A stretch of 64,000 nucleotides of DNA from the NCBI RefSeq assembly GCF_000359585.1, contig NZ_APMH01000001.1:124001-188000 (forward strand). The letters run 5' to 3'. Position numbers and translations under genes: made by a program. Origin of the DNA: Clostridium tyrobutyricum DSM 2637 = ATCC 25755 = JCM 11008. GTDB taxonomy: Bacteria; Bacillota; Clostridia; Clostridiales; Clostridiaceae. Below the pieces are notes generated by a model. It did not search any database. It had not been told where the DNA came from and saw only the letters and a program-made list of their open reading frames with translations. Shown in pieces: positions 1 to 9,386 of the stretch. Numbering within the stretch: position 1 is the stretch's first letter; the number at the start of each line of letters is the position of its first letter.

Positions 1-65
1 TTATGGTACTTAGCTTCATCATAGGCAGCACTTATAATCTCATTTACTATTTTATCTAATTTCAT
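1..65 (-). CDS. clpA: ATP-dependent Clp protease ATP-binding subunit ClpA (5' end only)
   Basis: Only the first 21 codons are inside the window; the gene runs off the left edge. The visible N-terminus (MKLDKIVNEIISAAYDEAKY) looks like the start of the ClpA N-domain, the double-helical repeat that docks the ClpS adaptor. ClpA is an AAA+ unfoldase that feeds substrates to ClpP in the cytoplasm. The ATG lies 2 nt after the clpS stop codon, so the two are almost certainly translated together. The assignment rests on this short N-terminus and on its position behind clpS, the usual clpS-clpA order. Confidence 0.7.
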   Translation of the reverse strand, partial: MKLDKIVNEIISAAYDEAKYH

Positions 66-67
66 AT

Positions 68-367
68 CTAATCCTCTTCCATACTAAATTTTAGTGGAAA
101 GCCACTGTTCTTTGCCATTCTTATTGCCTGAGACATTTTAGTTGCAGCTATATCATAGCAGTAAACCCCCGCAATTCCCATTCCTTTCCTATGTACAGTA
201 TACATTATTTTATTAGCTTCATCTCTCTGTTTTTTAAATATACACACCAAAACTTTAACTACAAAATTCATAGTAGTATAATCATCATTATATATAACAA
301 CCTTATACATTCTAGGCTTTTCTACGTGCGTTTCAGATTTAGTTTTTTCAATAAATTTCAAGTCCAT
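68..367 (-). CDS. clpS: ATP-dependent Clp protease adaptor protein ClpS
   Basis: This 99-residue protein matches the ClpS family in length and motifs. The core YKVVIYNDDYTTMNFVV (residues about 21-37) contains the NDD(Y/F)T segment that forms the N-end-rule degron pocket, followed by the conserved histidine-containing stretch VHRKGMGIAGVY. ClpS binds the N-domain of ClpA and delivers proteins with destabilising N-terminal residues to ClpAP. A GGAG sequence sits about 11 nt before the ATG. It is the first gene of a clpS-clpA operon leaving the left end of the window. Confidence 0.93.
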   Translation of the reverse strand: MDLKFIEKTKSETHVEKPRMYKVVIYNDDYTTMNFVVKVLVCIFKKQRDEANKIMYTVHRKGMGIAGVYCYDIAATKMSQAIRMAKNSGFPLKFSMEED

Positions 368-667
368 TTAAAAACAACTCCAAAATAATTTTATTTAGGA
401 TTATTTTAGCACAATTTATACTAAAAGTGTACAATAAGAGGACATTAAAATTGTAATATATAATTAAAAACACATGTATAAATCAATCAAATTGAAATAT
501 ATATGTAATATCAGTATTAATAAGAATACATGGTATGCAAAAACTTATATACTATGTATTATAACTATATTATAAGATTACAAGCTTTATGTTCGGCAAA
601 ATTTGTGATAAACTATTATATAGATTTTTAAAATACGTATATAATATAAATCAAAGGAGATAAAAAT
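368..667. other. Divergent intergenic region between clpS and terC-like gene
   Basis: This 300-bp AT-rich stretch must hold the promoters of clpS (leftward) and the TerC-like gene (rightward). A TATAAT-like sequence near 640-648 could be the -10 of the rightward gene. I see no riboswitch, repeat or additional gene. The manganese yybP-ykoY element that precedes some TerC genes was looked for and not recognised. Confidence 0.4.
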
Positions 668-1399
668 ATGGAAAACCTGATGCCTTTTGTAATAAAGGCT
701 CTACAAATCACCCTTTTGGATATAGTGCTAAGTGGAGATAATATTGGGGTTATCGCACTAGCTACCAGAAACCTACCAAAAAAGCATGCAAAATCAGCTT
801 CTTTAATAGGAGTAATTGCTGCAGTAGTTTTAAGGATTATATTTGCCTGTCTCGTAACTTATATTCTTATGGTAGAATGGCTTCCAATAAGACTAATAGG
901 TGGAATCATACTTGTAAAAATAACTTTCGATTTTATAAAGCCCAATAAAAAAGAAGAAGATGTAAATGTACATAATTCCAATAAATTTTGGGGGGCAGTT
1001 TTAAGTATAGTTGCAGCAGATGCCACTATGAGTTTAGATAATGTACTTGCTATTGCAAGTGTTGCGGAAGGACACGACCTGCTCATAATATTTGGCCTCA
1101 TATTAAACATACCTATTATTTTCTTTGGGAGTCAATTAGTTGCAAATCTTATGAAGAAATACCCTATAGTTACATATATAGGTGCTGCAGTACTTGCCCA
1201 TACATCTTTCAAGATGATATTTGAGGACAGGTTAACCCATAACCTGCTGTCTCCTACCATGGTCAATGTAGTATCTTTTGGTGCAGCGGCACTTACCATA
1301 CTATATGGAATATATGTCATAAATAGGGCCAAAACATATTCCTTCAAGGAATACAAAAAAGAATATCAGGATAAAAACTCTAAGACAAAAATCAGTTAG
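668..1399 (+). CDS. TerC/YjbE family integral membrane protein (putative metal efflux)
   Basis: This 243-residue protein has about seven hydrophobic segments and the hallmark acidic motifs of the TerC family: LSGDN near residues 22-25 in the first helix and MSLDN near 121-125 in a central helix. These intramembrane aspartates are thought to coordinate metal. Family members include Bacillus YjbE/YkoY, linked to Mn2+ export and metallation of secreted enzymes, and tellurite-resistance TerC; the exact substrate here is unknown. A good AAAGGAG ribosome site precedes the ATG by 8 nt. It is monocistronic and ends at a strong bidirectional terminator shared with the selenium/molybdenum operon. The C-terminal 20 residues are lysine-rich and hydrophilic, probably cytoplasmic. 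Confidence 0.85.
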   Translation: MENLMPFVIKALQITLLDIVLSGDNIGVIALATRNLPKKHAKSASLIGVIAAVVLRIIFACLVTYILMVEWLPIRLIGGIILVKITFDFIKPNKKEEDVNVHNSNKFWGAVLSIVAADATMSLDNVLAIASVAEGHDLLIIFGLILNIPIIFFGSQLVANLMKKYPIVTYIGAAVLAHTSFKMIFEDRLTHNLLSPTMVNVVSFGAAALTILYGIYVINRAKTYSFKEYKKEYQDKNSKTKIS

Positions 1400-1401
1400 A
1401 T

Positions 1402-1449
1402 AATATAAAAATACACAATCAGCATATTCTGATTGTGTATTTTTATATT
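1402..1449. terminator. Bidirectional rho-independent terminator
   Basis: A perfect 21-bp inverted repeat (arms 1402-1422 and 1429-1449) surrounds a 6-nt loop. The outer stem is A/T tracts, giving a U-run in either direction. It lies between the convergent TerC-like gene and yqeB and overlaps the yqeB stop codon. Confidence 0.9.
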
Positions 1450-2240
1450 CTTCTTATATACATAATGGCTTCCAATACTCCGCCGCCTATATTTCTTGCT
1501 TTATCTGAAATAGTAAAACAGTTTTTTTTCTCGCTTATTCTAGGATCTACATCTGCAATTTTGAGTCCTTTTTTTACTGTTGTTCTGTCCCTTATGATTC
1601 CTCTTAAAACGCCACTTATATTAGCCTTGACTCTAAAACATCCTATGTGTGCAATTGTTTCACCTGATTTAACTGTATCTCCTATATCTTTTATATTATT
1701 TATAATACCACTATATGGACTATATATTACCCTCTCCTTGGAGTATCCCGCTATAACTCCAGGCACTCCAGTATCATCTGCTGCTTTTCCTTTAAATATA
1801 AGCCTTCCCAAATTATGACCTCTATTTGTCTCTATAACTGCATTTACATCTTTTCCCGCTTCAAATCCCGGTCCAAGCGCTATAGTTATAGGAGCCATTC
1901 CCATATTTGTACCTAGATTTTTCTTTGCAAGTATTCCATCTACTACTATTTCAGGTTTCAACAATCCTATATAAATCCCATCAGGATCTACAACAACAGG
2001 TATTTTCTCATTATTCCAGCATTCATGTACTGCATCCAAGCTGTCTACATGTGAGGCTTTTATATTTTCAATTTCTATATTTTGATCGTATATTGCTTCG
2101 CTGAAGCTTACCTTACGCCTAATAGATGTAGGATTTTCTATTTCCAGTATTAATACTTTGAATCCACTTCTATGTAGTTTTTGTATAGCTCCAGAGGCAA
2201 CATCTCCACCGCCCCTTACTATGACAGTATCTTTGTTCAT
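1443..2240 (-). CDS. yqeB: YqeB (EF2563) family selenium-dependent molybdenum hydroxylase accessory protein
   Basis: The protein begins with a nucleotide-binding motif (VIVRGGGDVASG, residues about 6-17) and has the length (about 265 residues) of the EF2563/YqeB family. That family is found almost only beside selenium-dependent molybdenum hydroxylases and selD, and is inferred to help mature the labile selenium cofactor; the chemistry is unknown. It is the last gene of the xdh-selD-yedF-yqeC-mocA-yqeB operon, directly after mocA. I placed the start at the ATG at 2240. A TTG at 2246, just after the mocA TGA, is also possible with the AAGGA Shine-Dalgarno. The stop overlaps the shared terminator. 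Confidence 0.85.
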   Translation of the reverse strand: MNKDTVIVRGGGDVASGAIQKLHRSGFKVLILEIENPTSIRRKVSFSEAIYDQNIEIENIKASHVDSLDAVHECWNNEKIPVVVDPDGIYIGLLKPEIVVDGILAKKNLGTNMGMAPITIALGPGFEAGKDVNAVIETNRGHNLGRLIFKGKAADDTGVPGVIAGYSKERVIYSPYSGIINNIKDIGDTVKSGETIAHIGCFRVKANISGVLRGIIRDRTTVKKGLKIADVDPRISEKKNCFTISDKARNIGGGVLEAIMYIRRI

Positions 2241-2246
2241 ATCCAA

Positions 2247-2825
2247 TCATTCCTTCACAACTATCAGTCTTCTATAGTCTTCTTTTGTATCTACATCCAT
2301 TAATGAAATTCCATTTTTCAACTCCACAAAGGTTATATCTTCTCTATGACAATTCATAACTTTTCCACCACCCACATCTCCTTCAAGACTCTTAAGCTCA
2401 TCTACAAATCTTAAAGGGAAAATTACAGGACTTCCTCTTCTATTGCCATACTTAGGGACAATTATATTTTGGTTATTTACATTAAAACTATATACAAGAA
2501 GATTTATAGTCTGTATATCTATAAATGGCTGATCTGCTGTAAAGAACATGTAACCTTCAGTTTTTTGAGCATATTTAAGTGCTAATTTTATTGACTCACT
2601 CTGCCCAATATGAGCTCTATTATTTTTTATACCCAAAAGCCCTTTTTGTTTTCCCAATTCAAGTATAATATCATCCCTTGCTACAATTACCTTTTCATAA
2701 AAATTATATTTTGAAACTACTTCTATAATATGTTCTACTAGGTATTTTCCCTTGTAAGGTAAAAAGAGCTTGTTTATTCCCATTCTTCTACCAAAACCTG
2801 ATGCCATAATTATAGCACTTATCAT
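2247..2825 (-). CDS. mocA: Molybdenum cofactor cytidylyltransferase-like nucleotidyltransferase (MocA family)
   Basis: This 192-residue protein has the MobA-like NTP-transferase signature at its N-terminus (ASGFGRRMGINKLFLPYKG, residues about 8-26), a FTADQPF segment near 95-101 that provides the metal-binding aspartate, and GSPVIFP in the acceptor region. MocA enzymes transfer CMP to molybdopterin to make the cytosine dinucleotide cofactor of the xanthine dehydrogenase family, which fits the operon. A GMP-transferring MobA is less likely in this setting. The ATG overlaps the yqeC stop by 4 nt (ATGA), implying translational coupling. Confidence 0.88.
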   Translation of the reverse strand: MISAIIMASGFGRRMGINKLFLPYKGKYLVEHIIEVVSKYNFYEKVIVARDDIILELGKQKGLLGIKNNRAHIGQSESIKLALKYAQKTEGYMFFTADQPFIDIQTINLLVYSFNVNNQNIIVPKYGNRRGSPVIFPLRFVDELKSLEGDVGGGKVMNCHREDITFVELKNGISLMDVDTKEDYRRLIVVKE

Positions 2826-3547
2826 TTTAAATACCCTTCCTTTAAACTTCCACTTATAATCTTATATATATATCCTCTATTGACTTTTGAAATATTCTGT
2901 ATTAATTTTTGAGATGTAAAAATATCTCTATCCTTATCAAGTCTATTTATAAACAGTATTCTTTGTCCTCGTGAGTTTTTAAATAGTCCTTTTTTATTAA
3001 ATACAAGGGAGATAATATGGTGTTCATTTATAATATCACCCAAATTTGAACCAGTAATACTCATAAATTCTTCCAGACCATGCACATTATCTTCATTTAC
3101 TATTTTACCAAGCACATCTATAGGAACAATTCCTATAGTTTTGCTAGTATTGTTCAATATAACAGGCTCATTGGCCTTCCAGCCTTTAATTGGCTTTTTC
3201 TTGGAACCATCGGCTTCAACAAATACATAATCAAAATACTTAAGCTGCTTTTCCAATATATAAGGTTCGATACCTATTAGCTTTCTTTCATTATTTACAA
3301 AACTTCCATATACATAAATACCATTGCATTTCAAATTATTGTATAAAGTATATTTTCCTGTATTGCAACATATAAAATCAAACTGATTAATATGGGGAAC
3401 ATATATCTTTGTGGTAGTAGTTACAAGTACCTTATTATTACAACTGACTTCCCTAGCAAGAAGGAACATCAGAGTAGTCTTGCCCCCTGATCCAACAATA
3501 GATACAATATCACCCCTGTCTATTTCAAAAACTTTTTTAATCTCCAT
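2822..3547 (-). CDS. yqeC: Putative selenium-dependent hydroxylase accessory protein YqeC
   Basis: A P-loop near the N-terminus (GSGGKTTLM, residues about 18-26) and a VEADGSKKKPIKG segment (about 110-122) identify the YqeC family. It is a small nucleotide-binding protein that co-occurs with YqeB, SelD and selenium-dependent molybdenum hydroxylases. It is presumed to act in cofactor insertion or selenium transfer, but no activity is established. Length (241 residues) is normal. It sits between yedF and mocA in the operon, with 17 nt to yedF upstream and a 4-nt overlap with mocA downstream. A GAGG ribosome site lies about 12 nt before the ATG. Confidence 0.85.
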   Translation of the reverse strand: MEIKKVFEIDRGDIVSIVGSGGKTTLMFLLAREVSCNNKVLVTTTTKIYVPHINQFDFICCNTGKYTLYNNLKCNGIYVYGSFVNNERKLIGIEPYILEKQLKYFDYVFVEADGSKKKPIKGWKANEPVILNNTSKTIGIVPIDVLGKIVNEDNVHGLEEFMSITGSNLGDIINEHHIISLVFNKKGLFKNSRGQRILFINRLDKDRDIFTSQKLIQNISKVNRGYIYKIISGSLKEGYLK

Positions 3548-3564
3548 AATATCAGTAACCTCAG

Positions 3565-4179
3565 CTATGGCTTTATTATTTTGTCCGCATCCGCTATCTT
3601 CTCATATATATTATACATATTGGTTAATTCACCTACTGCAAGATTATCTGTTAAATTGTAATAATTTGAACACGTTCCACATGTCAAAATTTCCACACCT
3701 TTTGTATTTAAAGTTTGCAGGTGTTCAACTACTGGAGAACCTTTGGCAGTCAGTTTTGCCCCGCCGTTATAAAAAATTATTGTATCAGGCAATTTTTCAG
3801 ACTCTGTAACAGCATATATAAATGCCTTCATTAAAATTTCACCTAACTCCTGACTTCCTTCTCCCATTCTATCAGATGAAATAACCATGGCTATATTTTC
3901 TTCTTCAGATCCATGCTTAATTTTTAGAGCTTTATGAGGTTCTGAAGGCTCAATGTTGTGTTTTCCCTTTATAATCTTTACTTCATATCTATCTTTATTT
4001 ACTTCATTGGTAATATATTTATATCCCATCTCAGAAGCCATCTTCTCTAAGTTTTCTCTTGAAATTTCATTATCTACAATAACAAGTACTGCTCCATCAT
4101 TTTCTATTTGTTTTAGAGCTTTCCTGGCTTTTATTACAGGTACAGGACATACATCTCCCAGTGCATTGACTTCTATCAT
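3565..4179 (-). CDS. yedF: Sulfurtransferase-like selenium metabolism protein YedF
   Basis: The N-terminal domain is TusA-like, with the motif VCPVPVIKARKAL and a candidate selenium/sulfur-carrying Cys11. The C-terminal half is a DsrE-like domain ending in a CGTCSNYY segment. This two-domain architecture is the YedF family, which occurs next to selD and is thought to carry reactive selenium. I chose the ATG at 4179 because AGGAGG lies 5 nt upstream; a longer frame reaches 4203 without a ribosome site. The gene follows selD by about 30 nt in the selenium/molybdenum hydroxylase operon. Only one protein of this type is visible in the window. Confidence 0.9.
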   Translation of the reverse strand: MIEVNALGDVCPVPVIKARKALKQIENDGAVLVIVDNEISRENLEKMASEMGYKYITNEVNKDRYEVKIIKGKHNIEPSEPHKALKIKHGSEEENIAMVISSDRMGEGSQELGEILMKAFIYAVTESEKLPDTIIFYNGGAKLTAKGSPVVEHLQTLNTKGVEILTCGTCSNYYNLTDNLAVGELTNMYNIYEKIADADKIIKP

Positions 4180-4208
4180 AATTTCCTCCTGACTTTTCCA
4201 CAATAAGT

Positions 4209-5240
4209 TTATTTTACAACTATATTATAATTCGTTCTTTCTGTTACCTCTCCTACAATATTAGATTTTATATGAAGATTATTTAATTCGTTCAGTAAAT
4301 TATGTGCATCATCTTTATTTACACTTATTATAAAACCCCCTGAAGTCTGAGGGTCAAATAGTATTTCCTGAAGTGCAAATTCTATATTTTCCATTTTTAC
4401 TTTATCTTTGAGATGATTTCTATTTTTCTGTCCTCCTGCAGTTATAAGAAATTCTTTTGCATAATCATAAGCTTCTGTTATATATGGAATACTATCCGCC
4501 TCTATAAGCATAGTATAATTCTCTCTGGTCATTTCGTTTAAATGCCCTAAAAATCCAAATCCAGTTACATCGGTACAAGCATTGACTTCATACCTCTTTA
4601 TTATTTCAGATGCATATTTATTTAAAGTCTCCATGGATTTTACTGCCTTTTCATAAGCTTTTGTACTTGCCTCACCTACTCTATTTGCAGTGGTTATTAT
4701 TCCAACTCCAAGAGGCTTTGTAAGTATGAGTTTATCACCAATTTTACAATTGTTGTTTGGAAGTATATTTTTAGGATTTACTATACCTGTTACAGAAAGT
4801 CCATATTTGCACTCACTATCATTTATAGAGTGTCCTCCACATACTATTCCACCTGCTTCATATACTTTTTCTGCTCCTCCCCTCAATATGTCTGCAAGTA
4901 TTGAAGAATCCAACTTTTCTGGAAAACAGACAATATTCAACGCAGTTTTTACATTGCCACCCATGGCATATATGTCACTTAATGCATTTGCTGCAGCTAT
5001 CTTTCCAAATGTATACGGATCCTCTACTACAGGTGGGAAAAAATCCAGTGTTTGTATTATTGCAATATCATCTGTTATTTTATATACTGCTGCATCATCA
5101 GAACTTTGAAAACCTATGAGCAAATTTGGATCGTGTCTACTTTCAGGCAAACTTTCAAGAACATGCTTCAGAAAACCTGCTCCAAGTTTTGCAGTACATC
5201 CACCGCCGCATGTAAATTCACAAGAATTCTTATCCGACAT
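4209..5240 (-). CDS. selD: Selenide, water dikinase (selenophosphate synthetase)
   Basis: SelD makes selenophosphate from selenide and ATP, the selenium donor for selenocysteine, selenouridine and the labile selenium cofactor of molybdenum hydroxylases. From the ATG at 5240 the protein has 343 residues. The glycine-rich active-site loop reads CGGGCTAK, so Cys15 and Lys18 align with the catalytic Cys17 and Lys20 of the E. coli enzyme; cysteine is used, not selenocysteine. The AIRS-type ATP-binding motifs ([20 protein letters not shown]) follow. I preferred 5240 over 5258 because GAAGGTG lies directly upstream. That Shine-Dalgarno overlaps the end of xdh, with which selD is coupled. Confidence 0.95.
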   Translation of the reverse strand: MSDKNSCEFTCGGGCTAKLGAGFLKHVLESLPESRHDPNLLIGFQSSDDAAVYKITDDIAIIQTLDFFPPVVEDPYTFGKIAAANALSDIYAMGGNVKTALNIVCFPEKLDSSILADILRGGAEKVYEAGGIVCGGHSINDSECKYGLSVTGIVNPKNILPNNNCKIGDKLILTKPLGVGIITTANRVGEASTKAYEKAVKSMETLNKYASEIIKRYEVNACTDVTGFGFLGHLNEMTRENYTMLIEADSIPYITEAYDYAKEFLITAGGQKNRNHLKDKVKMENIEFALQEILFDPQTSGGFIISVNKDDAHNLLNELNNLHIKSNIVGEVTERTNYNIVVK

Positions 5241-5244
5241 ATTT

Positions 5245-7827
5245 TCACCTTCTCGCATTTTTAGATTTTCTATAAGCAGTGTTATCTAGTGGAAGTTTTG
5301 TTCTAAATATACCATCAAATTCATAATAAGCCTGCTGAACTGCCGGTGCTGTAGGAACGCATACTATCTCTCCGACTCCTTTAGCTCCATAGGCAAGATC
5401 ACTTGTATTTTTCCCTATTATAACAGATTGTATTTCCGGAACATTTACGGATCTAAAGAGGCCCAGTGTCCCGAACTTGGCAGCAGGTATACACTTCTTT
5501 AATGGATAATCTTCAGTTAATGCATATCCAAGTCCCATAACTACTCCACCTTCTATCTGTCCCTCAACAGTAGTAGGATTTATTGCCCTTCCTATATCAT
5601 GAGAGGCTATAACCTTTTTCAACAATCCTTTTTCATCCAATACTACAAGCTGTGTAGCAAATCCATAGGCTATATGACTTACTGGATTTGGCTTGGTTGA
5701 TCCAATTGGATCTGTCTTAAAGGAATATTCTCCATAAAAATCCCTTCCTTCAAGATCTTCAAGATTTTTGCCTTTAAGTGCACTTTTTAATTTTTTTGAA
5801 ACTATGTGTACTGCTTCTCCTGTAAATACAGTTTGTCTTGAAGCTGTTGTAGTTCCGGAATCCGGAGTAATATCTGTATCAGGCTGATCCACAACAACAA
5901 GTTCAGGTGATATGCCTGTAGCTTTACATAAAATCTGAGTTTCAACAGTTCCTATTCCCTGTCCTATACAAGCAGCACTGCTCCTTATATGAACCTTGCC
6001 ATCAAGTATTGTAAGCCTGCATCTTCCAATATCAGGAACACCGACTCCTACTCCACTGTTTTTCATTGCAGATGCTATTCCTACATATTCATTTGTTGAA
6101 TTTACATATTTATAATATTCTTCCTTTACTGCCATTAAAGTTTCCTTAAATGCAGTCCCATCATCTGCAATCTGGCCATTTGGCAGTACCTGACCTGGTT
6201 CTATTGCATTTATATATCTTATCTTCCATGGTGAAATTCCAACTTTTCTTGCCAATTCATTTAAATTGGATTCTATTGCAAATGCTGATTGAGTAACTCC
6301 AAATCCTCTAAATGCTCCGCCAGGTGGATTATTAGTATAAATTGATCGGCCAACTATGTCTACATTTTCATAATTATATGGTCCAGCCGCATGAGTACAC
6401 GCTCTTTGAAGTACAGGTCCACCTAAAGATGCATATGCACCACTATCTGATATTATAGTCGCTTTCATGCCTGTAAGTTTGCCATTTTCATCACATGCAA
6501 GTGTAAATTTCATTTCCATGGCATGCCTTTTAGGATGTACTTTTATACTTTCTTTTCTAGATAAAGTCACCTTTACAGGCTTTTTGGCCTTATATGCAAG
6601 AAGGGCTGCATGATGCTGTACACTCATATCTTCTTTTCCGCCAAATCCACCTCCTACATAAGCACTTTTTATTCTAACTTTATCTTTTTCAAGACCAAGA
6701 AGATTCATTATTTCACGTTTTTCATCATATACGCTCTGTCCACCAGTATATACAAATATGCCATCACCATCCGGAACACCTATAGCACATTCAGGTTCCA
6801 GAAATGCATGTTCCGTAAAAGGTGTAGAATATCTATAAGTTACAACATATTTTGAATTTTTAATAGCCTCTTCTGCATTTCCCCTTTTTAGAACTTCCTC
6901 ATCTAATATATTACCATTCTCATGAATCTTAGGTGCACCCTCCCTTAGAGCTTCTTCAGGGCTTGTAACTGGTATTAACTCCTCATAATCAACTTCAATA
7001 AGTTCAAGCCCTTCTTTTAATGCAGCTTTAGTTCTTGCCGCCACAAGTGCTATTGCATCGCCTATATATCTGGTTTCTTCACCTATGTCAATTAGGGCAG
7101 GCCAATCTTGAACCAGATGACCTATATATCTTTTTCCGGGAATATCTTTGGCAGTAAGCACAACTTCAACATCAGGATGAGCCAATGCTTTAGATATGTC
7201 TATTTTCTTGATTAACGCTCTTGGATACTTTGTTCTAAGTGCAGATCCGTATAACATTCCATCTACTTTTATATCATCGGTATACTCTGCTATACCCAGT
7301 GTCTTTTTAAAAGCATCTATTCTATGAAATCTTTCTCCTACTATGCCGCTTTCATCCTCTTTAGGAATATCCTTGTTCTCCCTTAAAATTTCCGCAGCCA
7401 TAAGTACTGCCTTCTCTATTTTCACATATCCAGTACATCTGCATATATTTCCTCTAATTGCTGCCTTTACATCTTTAGATGTAGGACTGCTGTTTTTATC
7501 TATTAACGCCTTGGCACTTACTACCATTCCAGGTATGCAAAATCCACATTGAACTGCTCCTGCCTCTGCAAATGAATATGCAAAAACTTCCTTTTCACGT
7601 TTGGACAATCCCTCCAATGTCAATATGCTTTTTCCCTGAATTCTGGCTATAGTTAAGACACATGCTCTCATAGTCCTGCCATTTACTATAATAGTACAAG
7701 CTCCACATGCACCTTCAGAACACCCATTTTTTACAGATGTTAAATTTTGCTTTTCACGTAAAAATTCAAGCAAGTTCATATCTGCTTCAGTTTTAATTTC
7801 TCTATTGTTGAGTATAAATGTATACAC
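5245..7827 (-). CDS. xdh: Selenium-dependent xanthine dehydrogenase (fused 2Fe-2S and molybdopterin subunits)
   Basis: This 860-residue protein carries two [2Fe-2S] domains at the N-terminus (Cys36, Cys41, Cys44, Cys56, then Cys94, Cys97, Cys129, Cys131). A long molybdopterin-binding domain follows. The GVGE motif near the C-terminus places the catalytic base at about Glu820. There is no FAD domain in the protein and no FAD-subunit gene nearby, so the electron acceptor is unclear. Size and layout match the Se-dependent xanthine dehydrogenase family, and selD, yedF, yqeC, mocA and yqeB follow in the same operon. No in-frame TGA is present, so selenium would be a labile ligand. The likely role is xanthine/hypoxanthine oxidation or reduction. 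Divergent guanine deaminase would supply xanthine. Confidence 0.92.
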   Translation of the reverse strand: MYTFILNNREIKTEADMNLLEFLREKQNLTSVKNGCSEGACGACTIIVNGRTMRACVLTIARIQGKSILTLEGLSKREKEVFAYSFAEAGAVQCGFCIPGMVVSAKALIDKNSSPTSKDVKAAIRGNICRCTGYVKIEKAVLMAAEILRENKDIPKEDESGIVGERFHRIDAFKKTLGIAEYTDDIKVDGMLYGSALRTKYPRALIKKIDISKALAHPDVEVVLTAKDIPGKRYIGHLVQDWPALIDIGEETRYIGDAIALVAARTKAALKEGLELIEVDYEELIPVTSPEEALREGAPKIHENGNILDEEVLKRGNAEEAIKNSKYVVTYRYSTPFTEHAFLEPECAIGVPDGDGIFVYTGGQSVYDEKREIMNLLGLEKDKVRIKSAYVGGGFGGKEDMSVQHHAALLAYKAKKPVKVTLSRKESIKVHPKRHAMEMKFTLACDENGKLTGMKATIISDSGAYASLGGPVLQRACTHAAGPYNYENVDIVGRSIYTNNPPGGAFRGFGVTQSAFAIESNLNELARKVGISPWKIRYINAIEPGQVLPNGQIADDGTAFKETLMAVKEEYYKYVNSTNEYVGIASAMKNSGVGVGVPDIGRCRLTILDGKVHIRSSAACIGQGIGTVETQILCKATGISPELVVVDQPDTDITPDSGTTTASRQTVFTGEAVHIVSKKLKSALKGKNLEDLEGRDFYGEYSFKTDPIGSTKPNPVSHIAYGFATQLVVLDEKGLLKKVIASHDIGRAINPTTVEGQIEGGVVMGLGYALTEDYPLKKCIPAAKFGTLGLFRSVNVPEIQSVIIGKNTSDLAYGAKGVGEIVCVPTAPAVQQAYYEFDGIFRTKLPLDNTAYRKSKNARR

Positions 7828-7904
7828 TGCTATCTCATCCTATTCTTTTTATTCTATTATAACTATAAATTATATGCATGTAATTTAATAGTGTCAATAA
7901 TTTT

Positions 7905-7952
7905 TTATCATTATTTTATTATTTTTATCATAAATGATTATAAATGATGATA
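7905..7952. promoter_or_regulatory. Candidate operator between xdh and guanine deaminase
   Basis: The 197-bp divergent spacer holds repeated ATGAT/ATCAT elements. TTATCATTA lies at 7905-7913, and TTATCAT (7925-7931) is inverted against ATGATAA (7946-7952). Two AAATGAT copies (7932-7938, 7942-7948) are spaced 10 bp apart, one helical turn. This could bind a regulator controlling both purine-degradation transcripts. The strong A/T bias makes chance symmetry possible. Confidence 0.35.
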
Positions 7953-8024
7953 ATCCTATTGATAAATGCTTGTTTTAGTGTTATTTTACTATTATAAGGC
8001 ATTCACTTTAAGGAGATGAACACC

Positions 8025-9299
8025 ATGACAGAGATTTTTAAGGGGAATATAATATACACTAAAACTCCAAATAAATTTGATATAATTGAGAATGGATATA
8101 TAGTTGTTGCAAATGGAAAAATTCAAGAAGTTTCAGATAAATTAAATGAAAAGTTCAATGGAATAGAAATTCATGATTTTGGTAATAAATTGATTATACC
8201 AGGTATGAATGATCTTCACCTACATGCACCTCAATACAGAAATATGGGAATTGGTCTTGATAAAGAACTTCTACCCTGGTTGAATTCATATACATTTCCT
8301 GAAGAATCAAAATTCAGTGATTTAAACTATGCAAAAAATACATATAAACAACTAATAAGAGAATTATGGAAACAGGGTACTACTAGGTCTGTAATTTTTT
8401 CAAGTATTCATAAAAATGCTACAAAATTACTTATAGACATGTTCAATGATTATGGTATGTCGGCTTTTATAGGAAAAGTGAACATGAACAGAAATTCTCC
8501 TGACTCATTAACTGAAGATACTGTACAATCTTTAAAAGATACGGAGGAGATTATAAAATACTGCAGTACAAAGTCAAAACTTGTAAGGCCAATAATAACT
8601 CCGAGATTTGTTCCAAGTTGTTCCCAAAAGCTCATGGATGGTCTTGGAAAATTAGCTGAAAAATATTCACTTCCGGTGCAATCACATTTATCTGAAAATG
8701 TAGATGAAATAGCCTGGGTAAAAGAATTACACCCTGAAAGCAAATCTTATGGACATGTTTATGACAGTTTTGGATTATTCGGTACTACTCCTACTTTAAT
8801 GGCTCACTGTATATACTCATCTAAAGAAGAAATTGAACTTATAAAAAGCAAAAATGTAAGGATTGTTCACTGTCCAACTTCAAATATGAATATAGGAAGC
8901 GGTATAATGCCCTGTAGAAAATATCTTGATCTAAAAATTCCTGTTTGCCTAGGTACAGATATAAGTGGTGGAAGCAATTTATCCATGATAAAATGTATAG
9001 TTTATGCTATTCAGCTTTCAAAATTATACTGGATTCAATCCAAAAAGAAATATAAGTTTCTATCTACATCTGAAGCTTTTTATATGGCTACAAAAGCTGG
9101 TGGAAGTTTCTTTGGAAAAGTTGGAAGTTTTGAAAAGAGTTATTCCTTTGATGCCCTAATAATAGACGATTCAGATCTCAACAGTTTTGGCTATTCCATA
9201 GAACACAGGCTAGAAAGATTTTTATATACTGGAGATGACAGAAATATTGTTTACAGATATATAGAAGGTTCCCTGGTTAAGGATCCAAATTTACTTTAA
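8025..9299 (+). CDS. guaD: Guanine deaminase (amidohydrolase superfamily)
   Basis: The enzyme hydrolyses guanine to xanthine and ammonia, feeding the divergent xanthine dehydrogenase. Zinc-ligand motifs are visible: HLHAPQ at residues about 65-70 (His65, His67), SHLSEN with the conserved Glu near the middle, an AHCIY histidine and LGTDISGG with the catalytic Asp. The HAPQ and SENxxE signatures are typical of guanine deaminase rather than other amidohydrolases. I start at the ATG at 8025, 9 nt after AAGGAG; the first ATG (8016) touches the Shine-Dalgarno and is unlikely to be used. The protein has 424 residues, usual for the family. It ends at a hairpin terminator shared with degV. Confidence 0.93.
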   Translation: MTEIFKGNIIYTKTPNKFDIIENGYIVVANGKIQEVSDKLNEKFNGIEIHDFGNKLIIPGMNDLHLHAPQYRNMGIGLDKELLPWLNSYTFPEESKFSDLNYAKNTYKQLIRELWKQGTTRSVIFSSIHKNATKLLIDMFNDYGMSAFIGKVNMNRNSPDSLTEDTVQSLKDTEEIIKYCSTKSKLVRPIITPRFVPSCSQKLMDGLGKLAEKYSLPVQSHLSENVDEIAWVKELHPESKSYGHVYDSFGLFGTTPTLMAHCIYSSKEEIELIKSKNVRIVHCPTSNMNIGSGIMPCRKYLDLKIPVCLGTDISGGSNLSMIKCIVYAIQLSKLYWIQSKKKYKFLSTSEAFYMATKAGGSFFGKVGSFEKSYSFDALIIDDSDLNSFGYSIEHRLERFLYTGDDRNIVYRYIEGSLVKDPNLL

Positions 9300-9336
9300 T
9301 CTACATAATTGCATTATATACTATTTTAAATGCTTA

Positions 9337-9371
9337 AAGTACCTCTTAAATTTTTATTTCAAGAGGTACTT
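9337..9371. terminator. Bidirectional terminator between guaD and degV
   Basis: An 11-bp perfect stem (9337-9347 with 9361-9371) encloses a loop of 13 nt. It lies between the convergent guanine deaminase and degV genes. Confidence 0.8.
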
Positions 9372-9386
9372 GAAAAACATTGTTGA

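Noticed and set aside
500-667. Manganese yybP-ykoY riboswitch upstream of the TerC-like gene
   Set aside because: None of the conserved GGGGAGUAG or CUG-rich internal-loop segments is present.
5245-7827. Selenocysteine codon in xdh or selD
   Set aside because: Neither frame contains an internal TGA. SelD uses Cys15 at the catalytic position, and selenium in this XDH family is a labile cofactor.
7930-8010. Possible purine riboswitch before guanine deaminase (ATAATCCTATTGATA resembles the TAATCCTAATGATA start)
   Set aside because: The other conserved purine aptamer segments, including the GTTTC/TACC junction and the closing P1 arm, are absent. The spacer to the start codon is too short for a full aptamer and expression platform.
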